Source: Lagierella sp. (GTDB lineage Bacteria; Bacillota; Clostridia; Tissierellales; Peptoniphilaceae). From it: DNA of 64,000 nt. Under the pieces are notes generated by a model, which was not told where the DNA came from, made no database searches, and saw nothing but the letters and a program-made list of their open reading frames with translations. Positions 52,831 through 62,361 of the stretch are shown here, piece by piece. The stretch spans positions 69,010-133,009 of the forward strand of contig NZ_JASBYU010000003.1 of assembly GCF_029983815.1 (NCBI RefSeq), written 5' to 3'. The stretch's first letter is position 1. Every line of letters begins with the position of its first letter. A program made the translations under genes and the position numbers.

Positions 52831-55074
52831 TCATCTTCCAAATATCCTATCTATTAAGGATTTTTTCTCATATGGGTTTTCTACTTCAATCCACTCAAAA
52901 AACTTATCAGTATATAATTCTATATTGATAACTCCATGGACAGATCCAACACAGACCTCTTGTGGAAGAGCATCTGCATATATCTGACCAGTACTCGCCC
53001 CATAAGTTCTGTAATTTTCATCTAAACTTGTAATTTGGAAAAACATATGGCCACTGTCTTTGTCATAGACAAATAGTTCCTTTGAACCTCTATACAAATT
53101 AGCCCACTTCTCTCTATTAGCTTCTGTATCGTCATTGTATTTCTTTTCAGGGAAATATCTTGGAAGGGGCATCTCAGCTTCTTCGTAATACTCCTTAAAA
53201 ATCTCTCTTGTATTAAACAAAAAGTCAAAACTATTATCTTCTGTATAGTTGTCCCATTTATAATCATGAGCGCTTTCTAACCTTTGGGACATCCTATAGC
53301 AAAAGTCTGAGAACAATGTATTGTCTATGCTTTCATAGATATTTTTAAAGAATTCAGTGGATTCTTGAGACTTTTTTAAAATCCTATCGATAATTAAATA
53401 ATAACTTCTCCTTCTTGCTTCCTTGGGCAGAGCATAGGATTTGGTGTTGGTAGTTGCAATTAAAATAGGATAGGAGTCGTCTCTTCTAATGCATACATTT
53501 GCAGTATCTACAATAAAGTCTCTTCCATAATTCGTCTTGGTGAAAAATTCATTGTCAATTTCATCTACTAAGATTGGATTAACATTATTCTCCATAATCC
53601 AGTTTTGAATTCTATTGATTCTATCTTTCTTCTGACTATTACCTCTAGTTCCTAGGAGGTCCTTCCATAGATAAAAGTCACCTTTATTAATTCCAATCAG
53701 CTTTGACATTATCGATAACAAAGAAGATTTTCCACTTCCAGCCTCTCCACCTATAAAAACAAACTGAGGTATATCCAACCTATTTTCTTCTATTTCCAAC
53801 TTCTCTCTCAACTCATATACAAATGGTGCTGTAAAGATGCATAATATGCTTTCGAATATCCTCTTTCCATATTCATCATTGTAGTCATTTGCATACTTTT
53901 CAAAACCTTGCATATAGTTGTTTAAGGATTTCAATGATTTTAATAAATCATCATCGTTGGCCCTCTTATCAAAAGGTGTAAGATTACTTTTATTTAGGTC
54001 GGATTTAACGAAAAGACCTGTTATATTATTTTTTGTATTCCTAAGATCTATCTTGCTATATAGAGAGTCTCTACTGATTTCACTTTCGCCTTCAAGTTTT
54101 TTCACAACTATTTTTTCTATTTTCTTTCTTACCTGTTGTTCCAAAGTCTGTTTACTCTTGATTGCAGGTTCCTTTTTCCTTTTGTTAATAGCTTCATGGA
54201 CTATCTCATAGGCAATTTCTTCAGCTTTTTCCTCTTCTTTTTTCTCCCTTTTTACAATATCTCTATCATTGGAAATATTGTCCATTTCTTGAATTATACT
54301 GTCCTTGCATATACCAAGACCAATCTTATCCTTAACTTCATCAAGCATTGAAACAACAGATTTTTCCTTAATTTTTCCAACCTCTTCATTGCTTAAAATA
54401 AAAACATCATCTACATTTATATCCTCAATTTTATCTACATTTTTAAAATTTTTTGCATTTATTCTTTTTAATTCTTTAGGAATATAATCAGATAGAACCT
54501 TTGATAAGTTGTTTTTATAATAGTTTAGGTAGATATTAAAAAGTTCTGAATCATCCAAAATAACAACATTTTCGAATTGATAACTTTCCCTGTCAAAAGC
54601 TCTATTAGATAAATTGGCAGAGCCTAATACTAACCTATTTTCTCCCTCGTCATTCCACAAAATATAGAACTTACTATGAATAATATGAGTAGTGCTAACC
54701 CAAAACTTTAGATGCCCCTTATCCAGTTTATACTTTGACACTTTATTCAAGTCCTCGTAAAACTTGATGGGGTCTCCTTGAATCTGCTTTAATATATTAT
54801 CCTTTAGATGCTTAGCAAGTTCGTTGATGGAACTTTTAACGCCCTCATTATCAATTCCAATTACTATCTCAACCGTCTTGAAATCCTTCAAATATTCATT
54901 TACAAAGTTAGGAGAAATAGAATATGTAACGCCAATAAAATGGTCGAATTTATCCTTATTAAATATTTCTTCTATAGTTAAATCTGCTTCTTTTTCGTCT
55001 TTTATAATGTGAACAGTGTCAACCTTATTATTTTCATTTATTTCATTAAATAAGTTCAGATTTTCAAGCTCCAT
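52831..55074 (-). CDS. PLD-like nuclease fused to AAA+ ATPase
   Basis: A 747-residue protein I cannot match to a named system. Residues about 30-205 are a phospholipase-D-like nuclease: H133-S-K135 begins the motif (THIIHSKFYILW), and GSANLSN at 151-157 is the usual partner; the D of HKD is not in its normal place. Residues about 260-330 are highly charged and helical. Residues about 430-610 are an AAA+ ATPase: Walker A GGEAGSGKS (442-450), Walker B ILVDEID (501-507), sensor ATTNT (540-544) and an Arg-rich segment EARRRSYY (near 551-558). A further domain with MFFQITSLDENYRTYG (about 665-700) closes the protein. It may cleave DNA when the ATPase is engaged, like other one-gene defence ATPase-nucleases. 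Confidence 0.8.
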   Translation of the reverse strand: MELENLNLFNEINENNKVDTVHIIKDEKEADLTIEEIFNKDKFDHFIGVTYSISPNFVNEYLKDFKTVEIVIGIDNEGVKSSINELAKHLKDNILKQIQGDPIKFYEDLNKVSKYKLDKGHLKFWVSTTHIIHSKFYILWNDEGENRLVLGSANLSNRAFDRESYQFENVVILDDSELFNIYLNYYKNNLSKVLSDYIPKELKRINAKNFKNVDKIEDINVDDVFILSNEEVGKIKEKSVVSMLDEVKDKIGLGICKDSIIQEMDNISNDRDIVKREKKEEEKAEEIAYEIVHEAINKRKKEPAIKSKQTLEQQVRKKIEKIVVKKLEGESEISRDSLYSKIDLRNTKNNITGLFVKSDLNKSNLTPFDKRANDDDLLKSLKSLNNYMQGFEKYANDYNDEYGKRIFESILCIFTAPFVYELREKLEIEENRLDIPQFVFIGGEAGSGKSSLLSIMSKLIGINKGDFYLWKDLLGTRGNSQKKDRINRIQNWIMENNVNPILVDEIDNEFFTKTNYGRDFIVDTANVCIRRDDSYPILIATTNTKSYALPKEARRRSYYLIIDRILKKSQESTEFFKNIYESIDNTLFSDFCYRMSQRLESAHDYKWDNYTEDNSFDFLFNTREIFKEYYEEAEMPLPRYFPEKKYNDDTEANREKWANLYRGSKELFVYDKDSGHMFFQITSLDENYRTYGASTGQIYADALPQEVCVGSVHGVINIELYTDKFFEWIEVENPYEKKSLIDRIFGR

Positions 55075-55231
55075 AAGTATCTCCTTGTGTTTTTATATAT
55101 ATATCAATTGGAATGAAATAATTTCTAAGCCTTCCTTGTCCTATACCCTAATATTACCATTAATAGTCGAAATTATCTATTTATATTGAGATTCTATAAT
55201 TTTTCAGAATTAACAACCAAAATATATTAAA

Positions 55232-55261
55232 AAGGAGCAAAGAATATCGTCTTTGTCTCCT
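55232..55261 (-). terminator. Terminator after HD-domain gene
   Basis: GGAGACAAAGA pairs with TCTTTGCTCC on the minus strand around a six-base loop, followed by TTTTTAA. Confidence 0.85.
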
Positions 55262-55312
55262 AAGTTCTATGTTAAACGCAATTATAGTAAATGTCCTGTC
55301 CTAAATGTTAGT

Positions 55313-55966
55313 TTAAATCAGACTGCTATCTTTCCCCTCCCATTCCAGCATAAATTCTTCAATAAAAGACCTCATAAAGTCTTCTCTTTTCTTTGCAATA
55401 TCAAGTGCTGTCCTAGTATTCATTAGGTCTTTAAGTAAGAATAACTTTTCATAAAAATGGTTAACTGTAGTAGAGACGTGTTTTCTATATTCATCCTTTG
55501 TCATATGTAAAACCGGTTCTATATCGGGATTATACATTTGCCTATGATGATATCCTCCATATGAAAATGCTCTTGCTATGCCAATTGCACCAAGGGCATC
55601 TAACCTATCGGCATCTTGAACGCACTTTCCTTCAATAGTTGAAGGCACCAATGAATCATCTCCCTTGAATGATACTTCTTCAATAATAGTACAGATAGTT
55701 TTTATATCAGAATCACAAACTCCTTCCTTTTTTAAAAAAGATACCGCATTATCTTTTCCTTCATGACTATTTGGAAATAGTTTTATATCATCTACATCAT
55801 GTAGCAGTGCGGCTAGTGATACTATTTTAATATCAGCACCTTCTTTTTCTGCTAATTTTTTTGCCACCAAGTACACTCGCATAGAATGAAAATAGTCATG
55901 ACCGCTATATTCATCTTTAAATAGTTCCCTGATATATACAACTGTATTTTGTACTATTTCTGTCAT
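55313..55966 (-). CDS. HD-domain phosphohydrolase (YedJ-like)
   Basis: A 217-residue cytoplasmic metal-dependent phosphohydrolase. HD motif: GHDYFHSMRVYLVAKKLA (first His), AALLHDVDDIK (HD), and later EGKCVQDADRLDALGAIGIARAF (Asp). The overall pattern is that of YedJ/HD hydrolases acting on nucleotides or small phosphates. ATG 55966 follows AGAGAG; ATG 55996 has no such site. It lies just before the PLD-AAA+ gene's 5' end with a terminator between, so the two are separate transcripts. A nucleotide-signal role in defence is only speculation. Confidence 0.88.
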   Translation of the reverse strand: MTEIVQNTVVYIRELFKDEYSGHDYFHSMRVYLVAKKLAEKEGADIKIVSLAALLHDVDDIKLFPNSHEGKDNAVSFLKKEGVCDSDIKTICTIIEEVSFKGDDSLVPSTIEGKCVQDADRLDALGAIGIARAFSYGGYHHRQMYNPDIEPVLHMTKDEYRKHVSTTVNHFYEKLFLLKDLMNTRTALDIAKKREDFMRSFIEEFMLEWEGKDSSLI

Positions 55967-56038
55967 AGTTACTCTCTTTTCTTTTACTATCTCCATAGGT
56001 TACTCAACATTTTCGTAATTAGATATTTTTCGGTAACC

Positions 56039-56434
56039 TTACTCATCAAAATTTTCATCCCCGATAACGGTCACGACCACACCGTCTTTCACAACAATTC
56101 TAAACTCCCCATTATTGATTGGATACTGACCATTTCCAAAATTTTTTATAAATAAAGCATTTTCCTCTGGTAGTATTTTTTCTGTGAGACCTTCAATATC
56201 AATTCCTAAAACCCTTTCCATATATCGAATAATTGCATGTTCCGATACGGTTAAGGATCCATGATTTTTTGAAATCGTACGAATCTTCTGATTTAACGTA
56301 TTTAATTGCATCTTTTTTGCACCAATCTCCTGTTTGAGGTTCTTCTGATGCAGCTCAAGAGTTGCAATATCTGCTTCTACAGTCGCCTTCATAGACTCTA
56401 ACTTTTTTATTTCTTCCCTAGCCTTTTTTCCCAT
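56039..56434 (-). CDS. Coiled-coil protein with SEHAIIRYxER motif
   Basis: A 131-residue protein in two parts. Residues 1-60 form a charged coiled coil (IKKLESMKATVEADIATLEL and so on). Residues 61-131 contain VSEHAIIRYMERVLGID, then an I-x5-I spaced strand region and a VVVKDGVVVTVIGDE-like end. The SEHA-x-x-R-x-x-ER pattern is similar to that in small BECR/RelE-like nucleases and phage proteins (DUF4258-like), but I cannot assign a family. The gene begins with its own RBS and lies alone between the HD gene and the restriction genes. Confidence 0.6.
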   Translation of the reverse strand: MGKKAREEIKKLESMKATVEADIATLELHQKNLKQEIGAKKMQLNTLNQKIRTISKNHGSLTVSEHAIIRYMERVLGIDIEGLTEKILPEENALFIKNFGNGQYPINNGEFRIVVKDGVVVTVIGDENFDE

Positions 56435-56724
56435 GACTACTCCTTCAACTTTAATTATAAATATTATACCATATTGTATTACTGTAGTCTTTATTGCTGT
56501 TGGTAGTGGAAAGTCACCAAAATCTCTATAAAAGTTAAGGCAATCTACAGAGCTTAATTTATTTAATTGAATAGTTGGTATTTTTTAATACTTAAAGTGG
56601 CAAAACTGGATGTTTTTATTCATCAAGTATTGCCACTTTATTATTTCAAAGTAGTAAAACTGAAATCATAATTAAAAGAAAAATCTAATATCCAACTGGA
56701 GCTTAACTCATTCTTGCGGAACAT
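56435..56724. other. Intergenic region with a large hairpin
   Basis: The main feature is a 20-bp-arm inverted repeat at 56593-56612 and 56621-56640 (18 of 20 pairs). A partial third copy of the arm is seen at 56648-56662. No gene is seen. Confidence 0.7.
56593..56640. repeat. Large inverted repeat, possible terminator or operator
   Basis: Arms TAAAGTGGCAAAACTGGATG and a near-perfect reverse partner, loop TTTTTATT. A shorter direct copy (AAAGTAGTAAAACTG) lies 8 bp on. It sits past the helicase stop and could end its transcript, though the U tail is weak. Confidence 0.65.
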
Positions 56725-59700
56725 TTATTTAAATAATTCATCTAGTTTTTCTCCTAGTGTACCTTCTTTTGCATAAGGTAGGGAATTAAATTCTTTTAAG
56801 TTGTGTTTTAATATTTTAATATCATCACTAAATCCAAGTATAAAATTCTCACAAATTCTGTAAATAATTTCCGTTGGTGCAAGTCCATAAACTTGATGTT
56901 GAAAAATGTGATTTAGCCTTTCTTCCTTACTTGGAAAAATTTCGTTCATCTTTTCACTCTGATAGAGTCTTTTTACGATTTCTGTAATATATAAACCAGA
57001 CTTCATGTATAAATCAATAAATGTTTTATTTGGATCATCAAAACAACCTGGATTTTCTTCTTCTAATCGGTCAACCATTTCTATTACAATATTTTTTGGC
57101 GTAAATATCTGATTAGTCTTTTGAGGTGGTATATAGTCAAATATATCTTTTTTATTATTTTCCTCAAAGTAATTTGAAAGTTCCCTTTTCTTTAATAAAA
57201 ATTCTTTAATTGATTCATCAAAGACTGTCTCATCAAATAAATGTCCTCCAAAAATTTCCTCTTTGCAAGTTTCTTTATTAAAATAAGTTCCGCCATCTCT
57301 TAAAAAAATAAATTCATCTAAGCTTATACTTGTAACTTCTTTAAACACATTTTCTGGAATGATCTTATCAAAATTAGATAGTCTTGTATCGTCATCTCCA
57401 TATGCCATTAAAAATGAAGGTATAGTCCTAGCAAAACCTCTAAGATTGTCTCTAACTTCGTCTTCGTGAGATTTCTTTTCTTCTTTTTTCTTTTCAGTTT
57501 CTACTTCTTTTATCATAGACTCTGTTGATTTTTCAAGATAATCGGGTTCTTTAATTTTTGTCTTGATCTTTTCTACTAGTTCTTTTTTTCTATCTTCGAT
57601 TTTCTTCTCATATTCTTCATTAATTTTTGTAATATCTGCCATTGAATTGGATTCTTTTATTTTTTCTTCTAACTCGTCTGCAAGATTATTATTTTCAATT
57701 TTCCAATAATTATATTCCCTAGTTATTAGATTTTGGGCATCTTTATTTAATTTACTTAGCGTATTTCTCTCCGTAGATTTTTTTAGATCTTTTCCATAGC
57801 TTTTTTTAAGAGTGTCAACTAACATATTGTTTACTGGCTCGACAATTGTCTTTTTAATGATTTCAATGTCTTTCTTCTCATTTTTAAAAGTTAAAGTATT
57901 TTTATCAATTTCATCCCCATCTTTTTTAACTAAATTTATATCCGGAATTGTTTCATCAGCATCTTTAAAAATTTTTTTCCCAAATACTTCCTTGGTTTTA
58001 CCTAGTATTTTTTCTCTTGGAATATCGATCTCATTATCATCATTCAAGTTAAGTTCTTTTCTAGTATTTTCATCTATATTAAGAGGTTTAAAATCCTTTC
58101 CTTTGTCCATTTTTTCCACAATATCTTTTACAATATTTGGTGCACTAAATATATTAGATATATTAGCAAACAAAAAATTAGACATAAATCCACGATTTAC
58201 AACTTCTTTAGCATAAATCTTTCTTGGAGTAATGAGCACCTCTTCTGAATCTAGAAGAACCATCTTTCCTTCTTCATCTTCTCCATAGACTGGAAAAAAG
58301 TTTAAAAGCTCTCTGACGTTTTTCTTACGAGTTTCAGTATTCCCCTTCCCATTTGAAGTATCGGAATTTAAGTCATTAGCAAACTCCTCAAAAATCTTCA
58401 GAGTTCTAGCTGGATCAAAATCAAAAACATAAGCATTTTCTTTTCTCAGCGCTTTACCTTTTTCTCTGAATAAACACGGATTTTGCGATCTGAAAGCAGC
58501 TTGCATATAAAGTGCTGGGCTTGCCATATTGCTAAGCATAAGTACAGCAGTCCATTCCGGAATAGTTACACCAATAGTGAGCTGCCCCACAGACAATGTG
58601 ATAGTCTTTTCATATTTATTAATAGCATCCACAACTTTATCATATGATTTTTTTAATTCATCTTCTTCTGTGAGCTTTCCGTCCCCAGCAGCAACAATTA
58701 CCTTGTAGTCTCTAAAAACTGGTGAATCGTTTAGTTTTCTAGCCAAAGCCTTTGCACTGTCAACTCTATCAAGTAGCCAAAAAGTATGCTTAAGTTCATC
58801 CCTAAGCTCTGGCGTTGAAAAAGGAAATTTTTCTAAATTTACAAGAGCATCTAAAAATTTATCCACATCATTTTCATAAAAAAATTTACCATTCTCCTTA
58901 GTCTTAAAAAACTCATTTAAGTCGAAAGCATAATTTTCCCAGTTTCCATTTATTTCAACACCTTCTTTTAAATTATCACTTATAATTTCTGACATTTGAT
59001 AAGTATATAAATTTAGCTTAGGCAAAGTGTAGTATGGGTTTTCTTCTTCACTATGGCTATCCCAATCACGTTTTGCCCGTTGCTCATCAGCATAAGTCCA
59101 ATTATAAATGGAATATTGCGGGAATTTATCGCTGGCAAGAGCCTTGAAGGGAGTACCTGATAGATGAAGTGTATGAAGTCTGTCAATATTATCAAAGGCT
59201 ATATCGGTCTTTAAAGTATCCACACCTTCGTGAGCTTCATCTATAACTAAAATATCCCAAGTAATTCCAAGTCTTTTACCATTATCATCAAACCCCTTAT
59301 ATAATTCTTTTAATTTATCCAAAGTAGGATCTCCACCAAAATATCTTGAAGTCTTGATGTCTTGAAGACTCACAAATTCAATACATCCTTTAACGTCCTC
59401 ATTGCTTAGACATTTAATATATTCGTCTCTTGAAAGTACATGTTCTCTATCTTTAATTGCATCTACTCTACTTATAAAATAATATCCAGAATTTGGTCCA
59501 ATAAATTTTAAATAATCTTCATACCAAGAGTTAGCAATTGCAGGCCTATTAGTAACAATTAAAATATTTTTGAAATCCATTTTCATGCACAAATCATAGG
59601 TTGAAAGGGTCTTACCAAATCTAGGCTTTGCATTCCACAAAAATTCTCCATTTTTATGAGTATTAAAATACTTAATTGTCTTTGTTACTGCATCCTCTTG

Positions 59701-60084
59701 TTCAGCGCGAAGTCTATAAGGTATTGGATCATCATTTGATTTAATAATTCCTCTATTTTCTCTAAAATCGTTAAAATGATTTTTAGCAAGAATTGGGTCA
59801 ATCTTAAACCATTCTGTGCTTGGCTCCCTTCTAACACCTAATCTATTCAAATATCCATGAAATTCTTTGTCAGTAAAAGTTTCTAAACTACCTTCATAAG
59901 TGGCATTTTTATGCCATTTAATATCAAATTTGATGCCTGCCGTTTGAGTTTGTTCTTTAATTCTAGTTTCTACATCACGTTCAGTAAATCCAATTTTAGT
60001 CCATCCATTATGATAGGAAATGCCAGGAGTTGTATAAGCATAACATTGAGGGATAACTTCTTTAGTAGTTTTAATATTAAGCAT
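56725..60084 (-). CDS. GIY-YIG nuclease/SF2 helicase restriction subunit
   Basis: A 1119-residue protein of three parts. Residues 14-100: GIY-YIG/T5orf172-like nuclease, with CYAYTTPGI and GWTKIGFTERDVETRIKEQ. Residues 120-540: superfamily 2 helicase, motif I NAKPRFGKT (151-159), DEAH (282-285), SGTPF (309-313), and motif V/VI IGVTIPEWTAV and MQAAFRSQNP (527-536). Residues 985-1119: methyltransferase-like, with QIFTPKNIVIEM (992) and FIDLYMKSGLY (1022), but no NPPY motif. It overlaps the MTase gene by one base. It probably cuts DNA lacking the modification made by the partner; known families with this domain order exist, and the exact restriction class is uncertain. Confidence 0.85.
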   Translation of the reverse strand: MLNIKTTKEVIPQCYAYTTPGISYHNGWTKIGFTERDVETRIKEQTQTAGIKFDIKWHKNATYEGSLETFTDKEFHGYLNRLGVRREPSTEWFKIDPILAKNHFNDFRENRGIIKSNDDPIPYRLRAEQEDAVTKTIKYFNTHKNGEFLWNAKPRFGKTLSTYDLCMKMDFKNILIVTNRPAIANSWYEDYLKFIGPNSGYYFISRVDAIKDREHVLSRDEYIKCLSNEDVKGCIEFVSLQDIKTSRYFGGDPTLDKLKELYKGFDDNGKRLGITWDILVIDEAHEGVDTLKTDIAFDNIDRLHTLHLSGTPFKALASDKFPQYSIYNWTYADEQRAKRDWDSHSEEENPYYTLPKLNLYTYQMSEIISDNLKEGVEINGNWENYAFDLNEFFKTKENGKFFYENDVDKFLDALVNLEKFPFSTPELRDELKHTFWLLDRVDSAKALARKLNDSPVFRDYKVIVAAGDGKLTEEDELKKSYDKVVDAINKYEKTITLSVGQLTIGVTIPEWTAVLMLSNMASPALYMQAAFRSQNPCLFREKGKALRKENAYVFDFDPARTLKIFEEFANDLNSDTSNGKGNTETRKKNVRELLNFFPVYGEDEEGKMVLLDSEEVLITPRKIYAKEVVNRGFMSNFLFANISNIFSAPNIVKDIVEKMDKGKDFKPLNIDENTRKELNLNDDNEIDIPREKILGKTKEVFGKKIFKDADETIPDINLVKKDGDEIDKNTLTFKNEKKDIEIIKKTIVEPVNNMLVDTLKKSYGKDLKKSTERNTLSKLNKDAQNLITREYNYWKIENNNLADELEEKIKESNSMADITKINEEYEKKIEDRKKELVEKIKTKIKEPDYLEKSTESMIKEVETEKKKEEKKSHEDEVRDNLRGFARTIPSFLMAYGDDDTRLSNFDKIIPENVFKEVTSISLDEFIFLRDGGTYFNKETCKEEIFGGHLFDETVFDESIKEFLLKKRELSNYFEENNKKDIFDYIPPQKTNQIFTPKNIVIEMVDRLEEENPGCFDDPNKTFIDLYMKSGLYITEIVKRLYQSEKMNEIFPSKEERLNHIFQHQVYGLAPTEIIYRICENFILGFSDDIKILKHNLKEFNSLPYAKEGTLGEKLDELFK

Positions 60085-62039
60085 TATTTCATCTCCTTGA
60101 CATTTGTTTCAATAAAATTAATCTCATCTTTGCTTAAATCATATTTTTTGTATAACTGCTCATCTATTTCAGAAATTGACTTTGACCAGTCTATATCCGA
60201 ATTTTCTGTAAAGTCTTGTAGGGGGACATATTTCCAAGTAGCTTTAGGATTATGTTGAGTAATTTTTAATATGCCGAGCATTGTTCTTGCAAATTTACTT
60301 CTCACATATTTAAGACAAGCCTTTGCTTCATTTGGGGTATCAAAATTTCCGATACTTATAAATGTTTGAGTATGCCCGATTAGGGGTTCCCCGATTAGGG
60401 GAGTGCTTAACTCCTCTCCTAAGGCTCCAGATCCGTTTGATTTCGGCAGTATTACCTTATATGCGTGGAGGTTCCCGTGGTTTTCGATGAAGTCTTTATT
60501 TACCCACTTTTTAACTCTTTTATTTTTTTGCCTTCCTATCATTTGAATATATCCATCTTCAAAATTACCGTTTTCTATAAAAATAAAGGGTAATTTATCA
60601 AAAATATTTGTTGTTATATCATATTTATGGCCTTTACTAAGTAATTCTTCGGCTTGTGGATATACTTCATGGAGTTTTTTTGATAATTTATAACTTTCGG
60701 GTGCATATATTAATTCACTAAAACTTTTCTCATTTCTTATTTTGACTTTATAGAATATTGAACGTAATTCTTCATAAGTTATAAAAACTTCTATACTTCC
60801 AAAGTTTTTACTTGCATCCCTATATGTAATTACAACGCCACCTTTGATATCAGTTTGCGGAAATACTTTACTACTTTTTTGAACATACTTTACAATCTTT
60901 AAGTGTTCGTCATTTAACATTTTTTTATTCCAAACTTTAGATGTGTTTCCTGCATTAAAAAGAAATCTTGCAGGAGTTATCAATAAAGCCTTATCAGAAA
61001 TCATATATGCTTCATCCATCAAGTAGTTATATATTGGTTTGTCGCTGGTATCTTTTGATTCTTCTTGATAAGGTGGATTTCCAATAACAAAATCAAATTT
61101 TTTCATATTTACCTCCTTATAATTTCTAAAACATCTTGATTCTCTTTTTCTCCAGTCACGAATTTTTGAATTTAGTAATTCCTGTTCTACTTCTTGTTTT
61201 TCTACTTTGTTATCTATTATATCAAATATATTTATTTGCCTCTCGCTCTCGTATGGAGCTGCAAATGGAACAGTATCACTTAATCCATCCATTTGCCATA
61301 TATTCCAAGTTATTATATTTGCAATTTTATTTAATAGTTTTTTATCTGGTTTTTTCTTCCATCTATACTCATAGTAATCAACAAAAGTAAGAAGTATATT
61401 TGCTCTTGCAATTAAAAGATTATCTCCTTGATATTCATAGCCATAGACACTTTCTATAGCTTTAGTCGCCCAAATTACCCATTCATTTTCACTTGTTGTA
61501 TTTTCATTTACAATTCTAAGTTTTCTATCAAGAATTCCTACTCTATGTAGCGTATTCTCTATTAATTCTCCATTTGAAACATCATATCTAGAAACAAGAT
61601 AGGGACCTTCTCCACAAGTTATCTCCAAAAAAGTACGGGTTATGTATTTTTTCCACATATTCTCCTTTGGAAATTTTACTTTTTCATCCACAATCTTCCA
61701 TGATTTTTCATTTTCTATATTGAAAACATTTGATCTGTTAAAAAAAATATTATCCGTGTAATTGTTCATCTCGTTAACTACCCAAACTGGAGTAAAGACT
61801 TCTGCCTTATTTCTAGTCCTATTTAATTTTTCCTCTTCACTTTTTAAAATTCTTGGTTTTAAATTTAACCCCATTTTAAAAACAGTCTCTGAGATTTCTT
61901 TTTTGTCATCAAATTCTCGTCCTAAATGTTCAAAAGTGCTAGTCGCCCATATTATATTCTTTTTTGTGGTTTTATCCTTTAATAGTTTTTTCAATACTAC
62001 ATTTAACGGGTATTTATTAAAATCTAATATTTCTGACAT
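60084..62039 (-). CDS. N6-adenine DNA methyltransferase, Eco57I-like
   Basis: A 651-residue DNA methyltransferase. Motif X: AEVFTPVWVVNEM (80-92). Motif I: FLEITCGEGPYLVSR (about 137-151). Motif IV: VIGNPPYQEES (318-328), the adenine N6 signature. The C-terminal half is probably the target recognition domain (about 400-620), with IGEPLIGHTQTFISIGNFDTP typical of Eco57I-type enzymes. It is translationally coupled to the helicase subunit (stop/start TAATG). A possible promoter TTGTTA-N16-TATAAG (62054-62081) lies 20 bp upstream. Together they form a two-gene restriction-modification system. Confidence 0.92.
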   Translation of the reverse strand: MSEILDFNKYPLNVVLKKLLKDKTTKKNIIWATSTFEHLGREFDDKKEISETVFKMGLNLKPRILKSEEEKLNRTRNKAEVFTPVWVVNEMNNYTDNIFFNRSNVFNIENEKSWKIVDEKVKFPKENMWKKYITRTFLEITCGEGPYLVSRYDVSNGELIENTLHRVGILDRKLRIVNENTTSENEWVIWATKAIESVYGYEYQGDNLLIARANILLTFVDYYEYRWKKKPDKKLLNKIANIITWNIWQMDGLSDTVPFAAPYESERQINIFDIIDNKVEKQEVEQELLNSKIRDWRKRESRCFRNYKEVNMKKFDFVIGNPPYQEESKDTSDKPIYNYLMDEAYMISDKALLITPARFLFNAGNTSKVWNKKMLNDEHLKIVKYVQKSSKVFPQTDIKGGVVITYRDASKNFGSIEVFITYEELRSIFYKVKIRNEKSFSELIYAPESYKLSKKLHEVYPQAEELLSKGHKYDITTNIFDKLPFIFIENGNFEDGYIQMIGRQKNKRVKKWVNKDFIENHGNLHAYKVILPKSNGSGALGEELSTPLIGEPLIGHTQTFISIGNFDTPNEAKACLKYVRSKFARTMLGILKITQHNPKATWKYVPLQDFTENSDIDWSKSISEIDEQLYKKYDLSKDEINFIETNVKEMK

Positions 62040-62053
62040 TTTCTCCTCTTTTA

Positions 62054-62081
62054 CTTATAATAATCACTCTTAATCTAACAA
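62054..62081 (-). promoter_or_regulatory. Possible promoter of the restriction-modification genes
   Basis: Minus strand TTGTTA (62076-62081), 16 bp, TATAAG (62054-62059), just upstream of the methyltransferase gene. The spacing is slightly short and the match is moderate. Confidence 0.45.
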
Positions 62082-62361
62082 CTATCATATCATGTTGCTT
62101 TCAGTCTTACCAATTGATTCTTTTTAGCTAAGGTACAAAAATCTTCGAGATGACAAGTCATAACCTTCTAAGTTTTACTCAACTTAAAATTATAATAAAA
62201 TTTTCGTGGTTTACTTCCTATTACATAACAGCTTTAAATAAGTATTATCTTTCCAATGTCACAACATTTTCAACATGACTTGAGAGTATAGTATGGGAAT
62301 ATTTACTGATTTTTCAAAAGTCTTGTATTTGGAAATATATCCATGAGTTATAGGTAATCTG
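62082..62361. other. Intergenic region, nothing identified
   Basis: About 280 bp between the restriction genes and the decayed ATPase. AT-rich, no clear gene, repeat or terminator. Confidence 0.5.

Noticed and set aside
55142..55147. GGGTAT on the minus strand upstream of the PLD-AAA+ gene as a SigB-like -10
   Set aside because: No GTTT-type -35 is found at 12-15 bp, so it is not counted as a promoter.
60360..60410. Short direct repeat (CCGATTAGGGG twice) inside the methyltransferase gene
   Set aside because: It encodes the PLIGEPLIG segment that is close to the normal family sequence, so it needs no special explanation.
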